Part shown: positions 7,103-18,609 of the stretch, piece after piece
Layout: every line of letters begins with the position of its first letter
How positions within the stretch are numbered: the stretch's first letter is position 1
Assembly: GCF_032302195.1 (NCBI RefSeq)
Contig: NZ_CP135275.1
Span: forward strand, 6,797,501 to 6,861,500
Origin: Paenibacillus sp. MMS20-IR301
GTDB taxonomy: Bacteria; Bacillota; Bacilli; Paenibacillales; Paenibacillaceae
Direction of reading: 5' to 3'
DNA length: 64,000 nt
Translations under genes and position numbers: made by a program
The notes under the pieces: model-generated
Told to the model about the DNA's origin: nothing
The model's database searches: none
What the model saw: only the letters and a program-made list of their open reading frames with translations

Positions 7103-7663
7103 GTGGCCAAACACGCGATAGTGATTATAGATATGCTGAATGATTTCATTCATCCGGACGGGGCTTTGACTTGTCCGAACGGTGCGGGGATTGTGCCCGC
7201 CATTCAGGAGCTGGTGGAATTCAGCCATGAGAATGACATTCAGGTGATCTTCGTACAGGAGGCGCACCGGCAGAATGATGCCGATTTCCGGGTCAGACCG
7301 GTTCATGCCATTAAGGGCACCTGGGGATCGGATTTCATTGCGGAGCTGGCCCCGCAGCCGGACAAGGGCGATTATATTGTGCAGAAAAGACGGCATAGCG
7401 CCTTCAGCTATACGGATATGGATCTGTTCCTCCGTGAGGAGGGGATTGATACGGTGGTCGTCACCGGGGTATGGACCAATGTCTGCGTCCGCTCAACGGC
7501 CTCCGATGCCATGTACCACACCTACAAGGTCAAGTGTATCAGCGACTGCTGTGCCTCCAAGGACGAGGAGATGCACCTCTCGGGTCTGCGGGATATCGGA
7601 ATCTTCGGCGAGGTGCTGACTCTGGCGGAGTATAAAGAGGTTAATGCTGTGGTCAAAGGTTAA
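7103..7663 (+). CDS. Isochorismatase-like cysteine hydrolase
   Basis: A 186-residue alpha/beta hydrolase of the nicotinamidase/isochorismatase family. The catalytic triad is visible as Asp (IIDMLNDF), Lys (VQKRRHSAF) and Cys (WTNVCVRST). Relatives cleave amide or carbamoyl groups (nicotinamidase, ureidoacrylate hydrolase RutB, N-carbamoylsarcosine amidase). GTG 7103 was chosen because AAGGAG ends eight bases before it; the GTG at 7094 overlaps that ribosome binding site. It is co-transcribed with the amidohydrolase and may cleave the ring-opened ureido product. Without the 7094 codons its length is normal for the family. Confidence 0.85.
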   Translation: MAKHAIVIIDMLNDFIHPDGALTCPNGAGIVPAIQELVEFSHENDIQVIFVQEAHRQNDADFRVRPVHAIKGTWGSDFIAELAPQPDKGDYIVQKRRHSAFSYTDMDLFLREEGIDTVVVTGVWTNVCVRSTASDAMYHTYKVKCISDCCASKDEEMHLSGLRDIGIFGEVLTLAEYKEVNAVVKG

Positions 7664-7694
7664 CAGGCTGAATAAACCGGACGATTCTTCAAAA

Positions 7695-7737
7695 GCTCCC
7701 GGCGCACGGCGGATGCCGCTGCGCCGGGGCTTTTTTT
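7695..7737 (+). terminator. Terminator of the amidohydrolase operon
   Basis: Strong GC-rich hairpin (CCCGGCGCA...TGCGCCGGG with inner GGCGG/CCGC) followed by seven T. Confidence 0.93.
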
Positions 7738-11105
<3,368 letters not shown>

Positions 11106-11120
11106 GCGGGTATTGACCAT

Positions 11121-11156
11121 AGGCCATCAGCGGAGTAAACTGCTGATGGCCTGTTT
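11121..11156 (+). terminator. Terminator of lacZ
   Basis: AGGCCATCAGC and GCTGATGGCCT form an 11-base perfect stem, followed by a modest T-rich stretch. Confidence 0.75.
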
Positions 11157-11568
11157 CTTGTTGTAAAAGGAAATTATGTAAATTAAAAATTGTGGATACC
11201 GGTGAAAAGTGGCTTGAGCGGCGTGGAACGGTATTTACGCGAGCCAGCAGACCGGCAGTAAAACAATAGATGGATAAAGTACACTTGCTGCAAGAGCGAA
11301 GAAAGCAAGGTTAAACAGCAAGTGGAAAAAGAGCACTTATTACTAGGGAAACAGGCCAAAGTAAGTGAAATGGACGCAGCTACTAAACAGAAGAATCTTC
11401 GCCGGGAAAAGAGTAACGACTAAGCTAATACCCAGCGCTGTACAGCGCATTTTCTGTAGTAGCGGGCACCTAGCGGAAGCCGTCCCATTTGTGGCAGCAG
11501 GTTTGGACAAAGTAATAGAGCAGCAACCGGACCGTCATTTTGGTTCTTGAGAAGTATTTATGGGTTTC
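11157..11568. other. Intergenic region between lacZ and the repeats
   Basis: No convincing gene. One 61-codon open frame lacks a ribosome binding site and protein-like composition. Confidence 0.4.
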
Positions 11569-11686
11569 GGGGCCCCCGCAAAGTACCTGAATGGCATCAA
11601 TGAGAAACTTCACTTTGTGGGGATAGGTTTCGGGGCCCCCGCAAAGTACCTGGCTTGGCATCGATGAGAAACTTCACTTTGCGGGG
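11569..11686 (+). repeat. Dispersed palindromic repeat, copies B and C in tandem
   Basis: Two direct copies, 63 bases apart, each running from GGGGCCCCCGCAAAGTACCT to CACTTTG(T/C)GGGG with the inner block TGGCATC-ATGAGAAACTT. The CCCCGCAAAGT and ACTTTGCGGGG ends are complementary, so each copy can fold. They belong to the same family as the copies at 219, 42469 and 50876. Confidence 0.75.
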
Positions 11687-11719
11687 ATGGGTTTGCGGGG
11701 ATAGGGTTGTGGGCTTGAT

Positions 11720-12601
11720 TCATGTGAAGCGCTGGCGGTACTCGCGCGGTGACAGCCCCTCGAGCTTCATGAAGCTCGAGCTGAAATAAGGCGCCTGGTT
11801 GAAGCCGACCTCCTCGGCGATCCGGGCGATGGGGAAGCCGGTCTGCATCAGCAGCAGTTTGCTCTGCTCAATCCGGTAGCGGAGCAAATATTCCATCGGT
11901 GAACAGCCGTACTCCTTATTCATGCAGCGGGCGATGTAGACGGGATGAAAGTTAAGGCTGTCTCCGAGCTTGGCGGTGGTGATCTCTTCGCGGTAATGGG
12001 CGCGGAGATAAGAGGCGGCCTGCTCGGCGCATACGGTAGACTGGGAGCCGCGCTGTCCCGGCTTCACCGAGGCGGCGAGCAGCTGCAGAACTTCCTGAAA
12101 GAGAACCTGCTGCCGGAAGCGGACCGCTTCCAGATGAGCGGTAGCCTGCAGCTGCCCCAGCTGGGCCAACAGCTCTTCCGCCTTGGCCGGCTGGAGCAGC
12201 GTGACGAATTGCGGCAGCGCAAGATTAAATGCGCTCATATTGAAGAATGAAGCGGGCAAGCCCCCCACCGGTTCAGTGGAGCTGCCGGAATCCAGACCGG
12301 AACCGGGTAATGGAGGCCACTCATGCGCGGTTTGGAAATGCAGCCAGTAATAGGCGGTATCCTCCCGGCAGCCTTCTGTTCCGAAATGATGGCAGTCCGG
12401 CCGCAGAATCAGGGCATCACCTGCATTAACCATGAACCGCCGCTCTTCTTCACCGATGTACAGGCAGCCCTGCAGGACGACGAGCAGATCAAATACTTTG
12501 ATGTGCTGGCGGTTCGGATGATGATAGCCGGGCGGGTAGCGGTTAAAGCCGCTTGCAATGTAATGCGGCAGGGGCGGGATACGGAAAAGAAGCGGATTCA
12601 T
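11720..12601 (-). CDS. AraC family transcriptional regulator
   Basis: A 293-residue regulator. The N-terminal cupin-like sugar-binding half spans about residues 10-110 (HIKVFDLLVVLQG, GDALILRPDCHHFG). The C-terminal pair of helix-turn-helix motifs spans about residues 190-290 (TTAKLGDSLNFHPVYIARCM; PIARIAEEVGFNQAPYFSSS). It is convergent with lacZ and divergent from the MATE gene. Control of the beta-galactosidase is the simplest guess. The first ATG is used. Confidence 0.88.
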   Translation of the reverse strand: MNPLLFRIPPLPHYIASGFNRYPPGYHHPNRQHIKVFDLLVVLQGCLYIGEEERRFMVNAGDALILRPDCHHFGTEGCREDTAYYWLHFQTAHEWPPLPGSGLDSGSSTEPVGGLPASFFNMSAFNLALPQFVTLLQPAKAEELLAQLGQLQATAHLEAVRFRQQVLFQEVLQLLAASVKPGQRGSQSTVCAEQAASYLRAHYREEITTAKLGDSLNFHPVYIARCMNKEYGCSPMEYLLRYRIEQSKLLLMQTGFPIARIAEEVGFNQAPYFSSSFMKLEGLSPREYRQRFT

Positions 12602-12763
12602 TATATGGCCTCCTGAGGGTGGTTTGGATATTGAAAGTTTAGGTTTGAGATCTGGTACATTTCCCAGAGTATATCATCTATAATTTATCTCGGGCAAGTT
12701 TGAATTGTCAGGCAACATGACGGAAATACAGCAGCCGGGTACCGGCAGGGGAGGGTTTGTACT

Positions 12764-14161
12764 GTGAAAACTATGGGCGGGAAGAGCGGACTGTGGATGC
12801 TGGCCTGGCCTATATTTATTGAGATATTTCTGCAAACATTGCTTGGAACCGTGGATACCCTCATGGTCAGCCGGATCTCAGATGATGCAGTGGCGGTCGT
12901 AGGGATCTCCAACCAGCTGTTCGGTGCCTTGATTACACTGTTTACCACCTTCGCCGGAGGTGCAGGTATATTGATTGCCCAGCGCCTCGGCTCCGGCCGG
13001 AATGATGAGGCCCGTACCATTGCGATCATGGGGGTAAGCGTCAGCACGCTCCTGGGATTTGCCGTCAGCATCGTTCTGCTGCTGTATGCTGATCCGGTTG
13101 CACGGATGCTCCATATTACCGGCGGTCTGCTTCCGCTGTCACATGTTTACCTTACCTATGTAGGCGGCGGGCTCTTCCTGGTCGGCATGACAGCTTCGCT
13201 CGGCTCGGCCATCCGTAATACAGGCAACACTAAGGGGCCGATGTACACAGGGGTCGCTGTGAATGTAATCCATATTGTACTGAATTACATCCTGATCTTC
13301 GGTATGTTCGGCTTGCCGGAGATGGGCCTTGGCGGCATTGCCGTCTCGACGATGATCAGCAGACTGCTCGGCGTGGCTGCCCTGCTGTATATGTTCAGCA
13401 GCGCCTTCGAACGCCGGATCCGGCTGCCGGACTTCCGGATCTTCCACCGTAGATTATTTACGGAGATTCTCAGAATTAGCTGGCCGCTCGGACTGAACTC
13501 CTCTTCCTGGGTGCTGTCGCAGCTGGTGATCTATTCTTTTCTCGCCATGCTGGGCGCTAAAGAGCTGGCTGCGCGGACATACTTGAATACGCTCGAATCC
13601 TTCTGCTTCACCTTGGGTTATGCTATCGCTATGGCCGGACAGATTCAAATCGCCCATCTGTTCGGGGCAAAGCAGACGCAGGAAGCATACCGCAGTGCCT
13701 TTCGGACGCTGTTCATCGGCCTGGCTATTGTCAGTGCCAATGTGGTGCTGCTGTACCTCTTCGGCCGCAGGCTGCTTGGATTCTTCACAGCTGATCCGGA
13801 GATTGTAGCCATCGGTGTCTCGCTGCTTGCGCTGAACCTCCTGCTGCAGCCTGCCAAAATGCTGAATATGGCGATGGGGAATTCGCTCAATGCCATCGGC
13901 GACACGCGTTATACGATGGTAGTCTCCATGATCTCGATGTCGCTGATCGGCGTGGGCGGCTCCTACTGGCTCGGTATCTCATCGGGCTGGGGGCTGCTTG
14001 GCATCTATTGCTGCATGATAGCTGATGAAGCGGCAAGAGGCGGGCTGGTCCTGCTGCGCTGGCGGAAGCGGAAGGTGCTCAGGCAGGCGGAAATGCAGTT
14101 TAACGGCCATTCGCAGGGCATACGGGAGACGCCTTGCAAGGCTTTTACAGTTGAGATGTAG
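12764..14161 (+). CDS. MATE family efflux transporter
   Basis: A 465-residue multidrug and toxin extrusion antiporter with about 12 membrane helices in two six-helix halves. Family patterns near the start are WPIFIEIFLQTLLGTVDTLM and LGSGRNDEA. It exports cationic drugs or metabolites with Na+ or H+; the substrate is unknown. The start is GTG, preceded by GGGGAGGG at about eight bases. The gene is a single unit divergent from the AraC regulator and ends at a strong terminator. Confidence 0.92.
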   Translation: MKTMGGKSGLWMLAWPIFIEIFLQTLLGTVDTLMVSRISDDAVAVVGISNQLFGALITLFTTFAGGAGILIAQRLGSGRNDEARTIAIMGVSVSTLLGFAVSIVLLLYADPVARMLHITGGLLPLSHVYLTYVGGGLFLVGMTASLGSAIRNTGNTKGPMYTGVAVNVIHIVLNYILIFGMFGLPEMGLGGIAVSTMISRLLGVAALLYMFSSAFERRIRLPDFRIFHRRLFTEILRISWPLGLNSSSWVLSQLVIYSFLAMLGAKELAARTYLNTLESFCFTLGYAIAMAGQIQIAHLFGAKQTQEAYRSAFRTLFIGLAIVSANVVLLYLFGRRLLGFFTADPEIVAIGVSLLALNLLLQPAKMLNMAMGNSLNAIGDTRYTMVVSMISMSLIGVGGSYWLGISSGWGLLGIYCCMIADEAARGGLVLLRWRKRKVLRQAEMQFNGHSQGIRETPCKAFTVEM

Positions 14162-14185
14162 GCCAGAACTCTTAATATAAGCCAA

Positions 14186-14210
14186 CGCCCCACTTTGTGG
14201 GGTTTTTTGG
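14186..14210 (+). terminator. Terminator of the MATE gene
   Basis: CCCCAC-TTT-GTGGGG followed by six T, enclosed by AACGCC...GGCGTT. The CACTTTGTGGGG string matches one end of the dispersed repeat family. Confidence 0.88.
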
Positions 14211-14425
14211 CGTTCAATTCTGCTGTTCGTGCACCAAAGTAGGAAAAGTACACCCGACGCTTGGCAATAAAATACAGGAATAGCCGGAAGCTTCACTGTT
14301 CAGCTGCAGAGGGTGTCTTCTATACTCAGGTCATACATTGGACGAAGTCATACGGGCCTTCAGAGTGGAGGCTCCGGAAGCCAGTGCTGCTGCAACTTAT
14401 ATAGAGGTATAGGAGAGTGAAGGCT

Positions 14426-15448
14426 TTGAGACACCGTAAGCGCAAGGCAGGCATGCTGCTTGCCACCCAGCTTCCCTTGCAGGACAGCGGCAGGCTGTCA
14501 CCGCAAATTGATTCCGGCCCCCGGATAAGAAGGAAGAAAAGCTTTCTGCATGAGCTGATCCACAACCGGGTTCTTTTTCTGATGCTGCTGCCGACCTTGC
14601 TGTTCTTCCTGGTTAATTCGTACTTTCCGATGGTTGGTGTGTATTATGCGTTCACCCAGTTTGATTTCAATTCCGGGCTGTTCGATGCCCCGTTCATCGG
14701 GATGAAGAACTTTGAGTTCCTCTGGAAATCGGGCACACTGGTGAAGCTGACGCTCAATACGATCGGCTATAATCTGGCTTTCATCCTGCTGGGCAACGTG
14801 CTGGCCATTGTCTGTGCGATTCTGCTGAGCGAGCTGCGCCACAAATGGTTCAAGAAGCTGACCCAGTCCATCATGTTCCTGCCGTATTTCGTTTCCTTCG
14901 TTATTCTGAGTGTTATCGTCTACAACGTGTTCAATTATGATAACGGTTTCTTGAATACGCTGCTTGCCCGGTTCGGAGCCGGACCTGTTGATGTCTACAA
15001 TAAGCCGGTGGTCTGGATCTTCCTGATTGTCCTATTCTATCTCTGGAAGAACCTCGGCTACAGCATGGTCATCTATCTGGCAGCTATTACAGGGATCAGC
15101 GATGAATATTATGAAGCGGCCAAAATTGACGGAGCGCATATTTTCCAGCGGATCTGGTACATCACGGTGCCGATGCTGAAGTCCACCTTTGTCGTGCTGC
15201 TGCTGTTCTCGCTCGGAAGCATTATGAAGGGGCAGTTTGATCTCTTTTACCAGCTGATCGGCAATAACGGGGTGCTGTACAATACGACAGATATTCTGGA
15301 TACGTACGTGTTCCGTTCACTCAAGGTGACCTTTGATATCGGAATGGCTACGGCGGCCGGCCTGTACCAATCGCTGTTCGGCTTCATTCTGATCATGACG
15401 GTGAACTACATTATCCGCAAAATAAACGATGATTACGCGCTGTTCTAG
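14426..15448 (+). CDS. Sugar ABC transporter permease (LplB type)
   Basis: About 340 residues with six membrane helices after a charged N-terminal extension, and the permease EAA loop near YYEAAKIDGAHIFQRIWYI. It belongs to the LplB/carbohydrate-uptake-1 branch that imports oligosaccharides in Paenibacillus and Bacillus with a shared ATPase encoded elsewhere. TTG 14426 is preferred because AGGAG ends ten bases before it; a GTG at 14417 abuts that site. First gene of the permease, permease, binding-protein operon. Confidence 0.88.
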   Translation: MRHRKRKAGMLLATQLPLQDSGRLSPQIDSGPRIRRKKSFLHELIHNRVLFLMLLPTLLFFLVNSYFPMVGVYYAFTQFDFNSGLFDAPFIGMKNFEFLWKSGTLVKLTLNTIGYNLAFILLGNVLAIVCAILLSELRHKWFKKLTQSIMFLPYFVSFVILSVIVYNVFNYDNGFLNTLLARFGAGPVDVYNKPVVWIFLIVLFYLWKNLGYSMVIYLAAITGISDEYYEAAKIDGAHIFQRIWYITVPMLKSTFVVLLLFSLGSIMKGQFDLFYQLIGNNGVLYNTTDILDTYVFRSLKVTFDIGMATAAGLYQSLFGFILIMTVNYIIRKINDDYALF

Positions 15449-15463
15449 GAGGAGAGAAAGAGC

Positions 15464-16357
15464 ATGCATATCAAAGACGATCACTATACGAGGCTGCTGC
15501 AGGGGCTGGCGTATACGGTCATTATACTGGGCTCCCTGGCCTGTCTGATCCCGTTCCTGCTGATTATCTCGGCCTCGCTGACCTCCAATGACTCAATTAT
15601 CCGGGACGGCTATCATCTGATTCCGGCAGAGTTCTCCCTGGAAGGGTACAAGACGGTATTCACATTCCCGGATGAGGTGCTGCGGGCATATGGGGTAACC
15701 CTGTTTACCACGGTGACGGGTACGGCGCTGGGATTGTTCTTCATGACGATGGCCGGGTATGTGCTGGCCCGCAAGGATTTCAAATACCGCAATACCTTCT
15801 CGTTCTACATCTATTTCACTACGCTGTTCGGCGGGGGACTGGTGCCCTGGTACATTATGATGACCAAATATCTGAACCTGACGGACTCGTATGGGGCCTT
15901 GATTTTTCCGGGGCTGATGACACCGTTTCTGATCATTCTGATGAAGAATTTCATCAGGTCCGCTGTGCCCGAGGAGCTGTTCGAATCCGCCAAGATTGAC
16001 GGGGCCGGTGATTTCAAGATATATTGGCGGATTGTGCTGCAGCTGTCGATGCCCGGCATCGCTACGGTCGGCCTGTTTCTTGCCCTGGCTTACTGGAATG
16101 ACTGGTTCTCATCCTCGCTGTTCATCAATGATACCCATAAGTATCAGCTGCAGTTCCATCTGTACAATGTGATTAACTCCGCTCAGTTCATTGCCAATAT
16201 GGGTGCGGGGACCGGCGTGAGCCTTGGGGGGGATCTGCCTACAGAGTCGACGAAAATGGCGATGGCCATCGTTGTCACCGGGCCTATTCTGTTCCTGTAC
16301 CCGTTCATCCAGCGTTATTTCGTTAAAGGCCTGACAATCGGCGCGGTCAAAGGTTAG
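15464..16357 (+). CDS. Sugar ABC transporter permease (LplC/YtcP type)
   Basis: A 297-residue partner permease with six membrane helices and the EAA-loop pattern LFESAKIDGAGDFKIYWRIV. AGGAGGAG precedes the ATG after a 15-base gap from the upstream gene. Pairs with the LplB-type permease to form the channel. The long non-helical segment near QFIANMGAGTGVSLGGDLPT is characteristic of this subgroup. Confidence 0.9.
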   Translation: MHIKDDHYTRLLQGLAYTVIILGSLACLIPFLLIISASLTSNDSIIRDGYHLIPAEFSLEGYKTVFTFPDEVLRAYGVTLFTTVTGTALGLFFMTMAGYVLARKDFKYRNTFSFYIYFTTLFGGGLVPWYIMMTKYLNLTDSYGALIFPGLMTPFLIILMKNFIRSAVPEELFESAKIDGAGDFKIYWRIVLQLSMPGIATVGLFLALAYWNDWFSSSLFINDTHKYQLQFHLYNVINSAQFIANMGAGTGVSLGGDLPTESTKMAMAIVVTGPILFLYPFIQRYFVKGLTIGAVKG

Positions 16358-16439
16358 AACTGAACGGCAGGATTGTGCTGTCACAAGGGTCTGCCGTTCA
16401 GCTAACATAGAGTTACGGTATTGCGGAATGGATGCAAGG

Positions 16440-16520
16440 AGCTATGCTAACAAAACTTAGCGTATGCTTCCGAAGCGAGTTTTGTACGAAGTCATGAAGA
16501 AAGCTATGCAAACAAAACTT
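16440..16520 (+). promoter_or_regulatory. Repeat-hairpin device before the binding-protein gene
   Basis: The 19-mer AGCTATGC(T/A)AACAAAACTT occurs at 16440-16458 and 16502-16520. Between them AGTTTTGT (16478-16485) can pair with ACAAAACT of either copy, around an inner GCTTCCGAAGC hairpin. The second copy abuts the AGGAGGG ribosome binding site, so the two pairings would expose or hide translation signals or direct RNA processing. Function is inference. Confidence 0.5.
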
Positions 16521-16534
16521 TTAGGAGGGTTCAA

Positions 16535-18130
16535 ATGAAAAAGAATGCACGGAAAAAACCGCTGGCGGTCCTTACGGCCATGCTGGCGGTCTCGCTTCTC
16601 GCTGCAGGATGCGGCGGCAATAACAGCAACCAAGAGGCTTCAGGCACTGCAGACAGCGGCAAAAATAACACGGCGGCAGCCACGGAAGGTACCGCAGCTA
16701 CAGCAGAACCCGGCATAGACACTTCGAAGAAAGTGGAGCTGCAGTTCTATATGCTCGGTGATGCGCCTAAGGATCTTCCGGCGATTGAGGCGGAAGTCAA
16801 CAAGATGGCTCTGGAGGAGCTCAACACTACCGTTAAATTCAACTACACCAGCTGGACGGACTGGGATCAGAAATATAAGCTGCTGCTCTCCTCCGGCCAG
16901 GCGATTGATCTGATCTTCACGGCGGACTGGACGCAATATGCTTCATATGCCAAACGCGGCGCATTCCTGGCCCTGGATGATCTGCTGCCTAAGGCTGCAC
17001 CGGAGCTGCAGAAATTCGTCCCTGAGTCGATGTGGGAGGATGTTAAGGTTGACGGCAAAATCTACACTGTACCTGCAACTTATAAGGAGTATGTGACCAA
17101 TGGCTTCGTGTGGCGTGAGGATCTGCGCAAGAAATACAATCTGCCGAAGCCTACCGATCTGGCCAGCTATGAGGCCTACATGGACGGAATCAAGCAGAAC
17201 GAGCCGGATCTGATGCCGGCTTCCCTGAACAGTGACGTCGGCAATAATCTCCATTACATTTATACTGAGCTCAACAAGATGGTCGGCGCGCTGCCTTACG
17301 GCATGGGCGTGAAATATGAGACTCCTACTGAAGTCTATTCTTACTGGGGCTCCGATGAGCAAAAAGAAGAGCTGAAGACGATGAAGCGCTGGCAGGAGAA
17401 GGGCTTCATTCCGAAGAACGTGCTGAACATTAAGGATACGATGCAGGATCCGATTACTTCGGGCAAAGCAGCAAGCATGTTCGGGGATAACCCTACCCGC
17501 TTCAACGATATGGTCATGAAGATCAGCACGACCCATCCTGAATGGGAGCTGGGCTATTCGCCATTCGGATTAACGACGGGGTATGCTACACCGGTGCACC
17601 CGGTCCACAACGGCTTCGCCATTCCGAAGAGCAGCAAAAATCCGGAACGGGCGCTCGCCTTCTATGAAAAGCTGGTGCTGGACAAACGCTACAACCAGCT
17701 GACGGAATACGGGATTGAAGGCAAGAACTATACTGTCGAAGACGGCTACTATAAGCTGCTCGGCACCAGCCAGACCAACGGCTTCACACGTGAGGGCATG
17801 AACGGCTGGGCCTGGAGAAATCCGGAGTACATGCTGTTCGACAAGGGCTTTGACGGAGTGAAGGCCATCTTCGATGAGCTCGATAAAATCCAGAAGCCGG
17901 ACCTGTTCCTCGGCTTCGCTGAAGATTATTCCTCCTATCAGGCGGAGAAAGCGGCGCTGGAGCAAGTGGAGAAGCAGTACCTGTTCCCGCTCCAGGCCGG
18001 GCTGGTAGATGATATCGACAAGGGTCTTGACACCTTCCTGCAGAAGGCCAAGCAGGCCGGACTTGAGAAGATTCAGGCGGAATGGACGAAGCAGTGGAAT
18101 GCTTATGTTGCGGAGAAGGGAATCAAGTAG
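16535..18130 (+). CDS. Extracellular sugar-binding lipoprotein (LplA type)
   Basis: A 531-residue solute-binding lipoprotein. The signal peptide ends LLAAGC (lipid Cys26), followed by an Asn/Ser/Ala/Thr-rich linker and the LplA-like fold beginning KKVELQFYMLGDAPKDLPAI. It captures an oligosaccharide and delivers it to the two permeases upstream. AGGAGGG precedes the ATG. The separate leader hairpin suggests that it is expressed more strongly than the permeases. The sugar is unknown; the neighbouring membrane AraC regulator probably responds to it. Confidence 0.92.
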   Translation: MKKNARKKPLAVLTAMLAVSLLAAGCGGNNSNQEASGTADSGKNNTAAATEGTAATAEPGIDTSKKVELQFYMLGDAPKDLPAIEAEVNKMALEELNTTVKFNYTSWTDWDQKYKLLLSSGQAIDLIFTADWTQYASYAKRGAFLALDDLLPKAAPELQKFVPESMWEDVKVDGKIYTVPATYKEYVTNGFVWREDLRKKYNLPKPTDLASYEAYMDGIKQNEPDLMPASLNSDVGNNLHYIYTELNKMVGALPYGMGVKYETPTEVYSYWGSDEQKEELKTMKRWQEKGFIPKNVLNIKDTMQDPITSGKAASMFGDNPTRFNDMVMKISTTHPEWELGYSPFGLTTGYATPVHPVHNGFAIPKSSKNPERALAFYEKLVLDKRYNQLTEYGIEGKNYTVEDGYYKLLGTSQTNGFTREGMNGWAWRNPEYMLFDKGFDGVKAIFDELDKIQKPDLFLGFAEDYSSYQAEKAALEQVEKQYLFPLQAGLVDDIDKGLDTFLQKAKQAGLEKIQAEWTKQWNAYVAEKGIK

Positions 18131-18135
18131 AGGGG

Positions 18136-18169
18136 AGCCCCGGAAGCCTTATGGCTTTTGGGGCTTTTT
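18136..18169 (+). terminator. Terminator of the Lpl operon
   Basis: AGCCCC...GGGGCT with inner AGCC/GGCT, then TTTTTG. Confidence 0.85.
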
Positions 18170-18220
18170 GTGTCGGGTGCAGGTGCTCAAGTGCAGGCAT
18201 GACGTAGTAGGGAATCTGAG

Positions 18221-18274
18221 TGCGTTGGGTGCGTTAGGTGCGTTGGGTGCGTTGGGTGCGTTGGGTGCGTTGGG
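18221..18274. repeat. Nine-base tandem repeat (six copies)
   Basis: Six head-to-tail copies of TGCGTTGGG, one with a single change. Lies between the convergent Lpl operon and regulator gene. Likely a slippage-prone VNTR without coding role. Confidence 0.9.
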
Positions 18275-18311
18275 TGGACGCTCCGAGAACGGAATGATGT
18301 TCCAATCGCTG

Positions 18312-18362
18312 TTGTGTCCGGATTTTTTTGATTCTACCTTGTCGGTGAAAATCCGGACACAA
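18312..18362. repeat. Perfect 15-base inverted repeat
   Basis: TTGTGTCCGGATTTT and its exact complement flank 21 bases. Could act as a bidirectional terminator, because each strand has T-rich sequence at the hairpin base. Confidence 0.6.
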
Positions 18363-18490
18363 AGGCGACCGCTTCGCTTCTCCACATTCATTCCGTCCTC
18401 TCCGCTGTTTAAGCGGTATCCGGACCGGACGTGCCAAGGCTGCCAGTAAGCGTGGGCGCCGGCTTCTGTGGCAGGGGGAGGAAGCAGAAG

Positions 18491-18520
18491 AGCCAGTCTC
18501 CGTGTACATGGAGACTGGCT
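18491..18520 (-). terminator. Hairpin downstream of the membrane AraC regulator
   Basis: AGCCAGTCTCC and GGAGACTGGCT flank eight bases. On the minus strand it follows the regulator gene; the tail CTCTTCTGCTT is only moderately T-rich. Confidence 0.6.
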
Positions 18521-18527
18521 GAAGCAG

Positions 18528-18601
18528 AGCGGGCTTGGTGTTCCACCGAAGCGGGGGAGCGCGGAGCGGGCTTGGTGTTCCACCAAAGCGGGGGAGGGCG
18601 G
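18528..18601. repeat. 37-base tandem duplication
   Basis: Two adjacent 37-base copies beginning AGCGGGCTTGGTGTTCCACC, with two mismatches, immediately after the regulator stop codon. Confidence 0.85.
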
Positions 18602-18609
18602 AGATAGCG

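Noticed and set aside
5642..7396. 584-codon open frame on the minus strand over the amidohydrolase genes
   Set aside because: It is an antisense shadow: the plus strand encodes a recognisable amidohydrolase with all metal ligands, and the minus product matches no pattern.
11365..11550. 61-codon open frame after lacZ
   Set aside because: No ribosome binding site, no protein-like pattern, and it runs towards the non-coding repeats.
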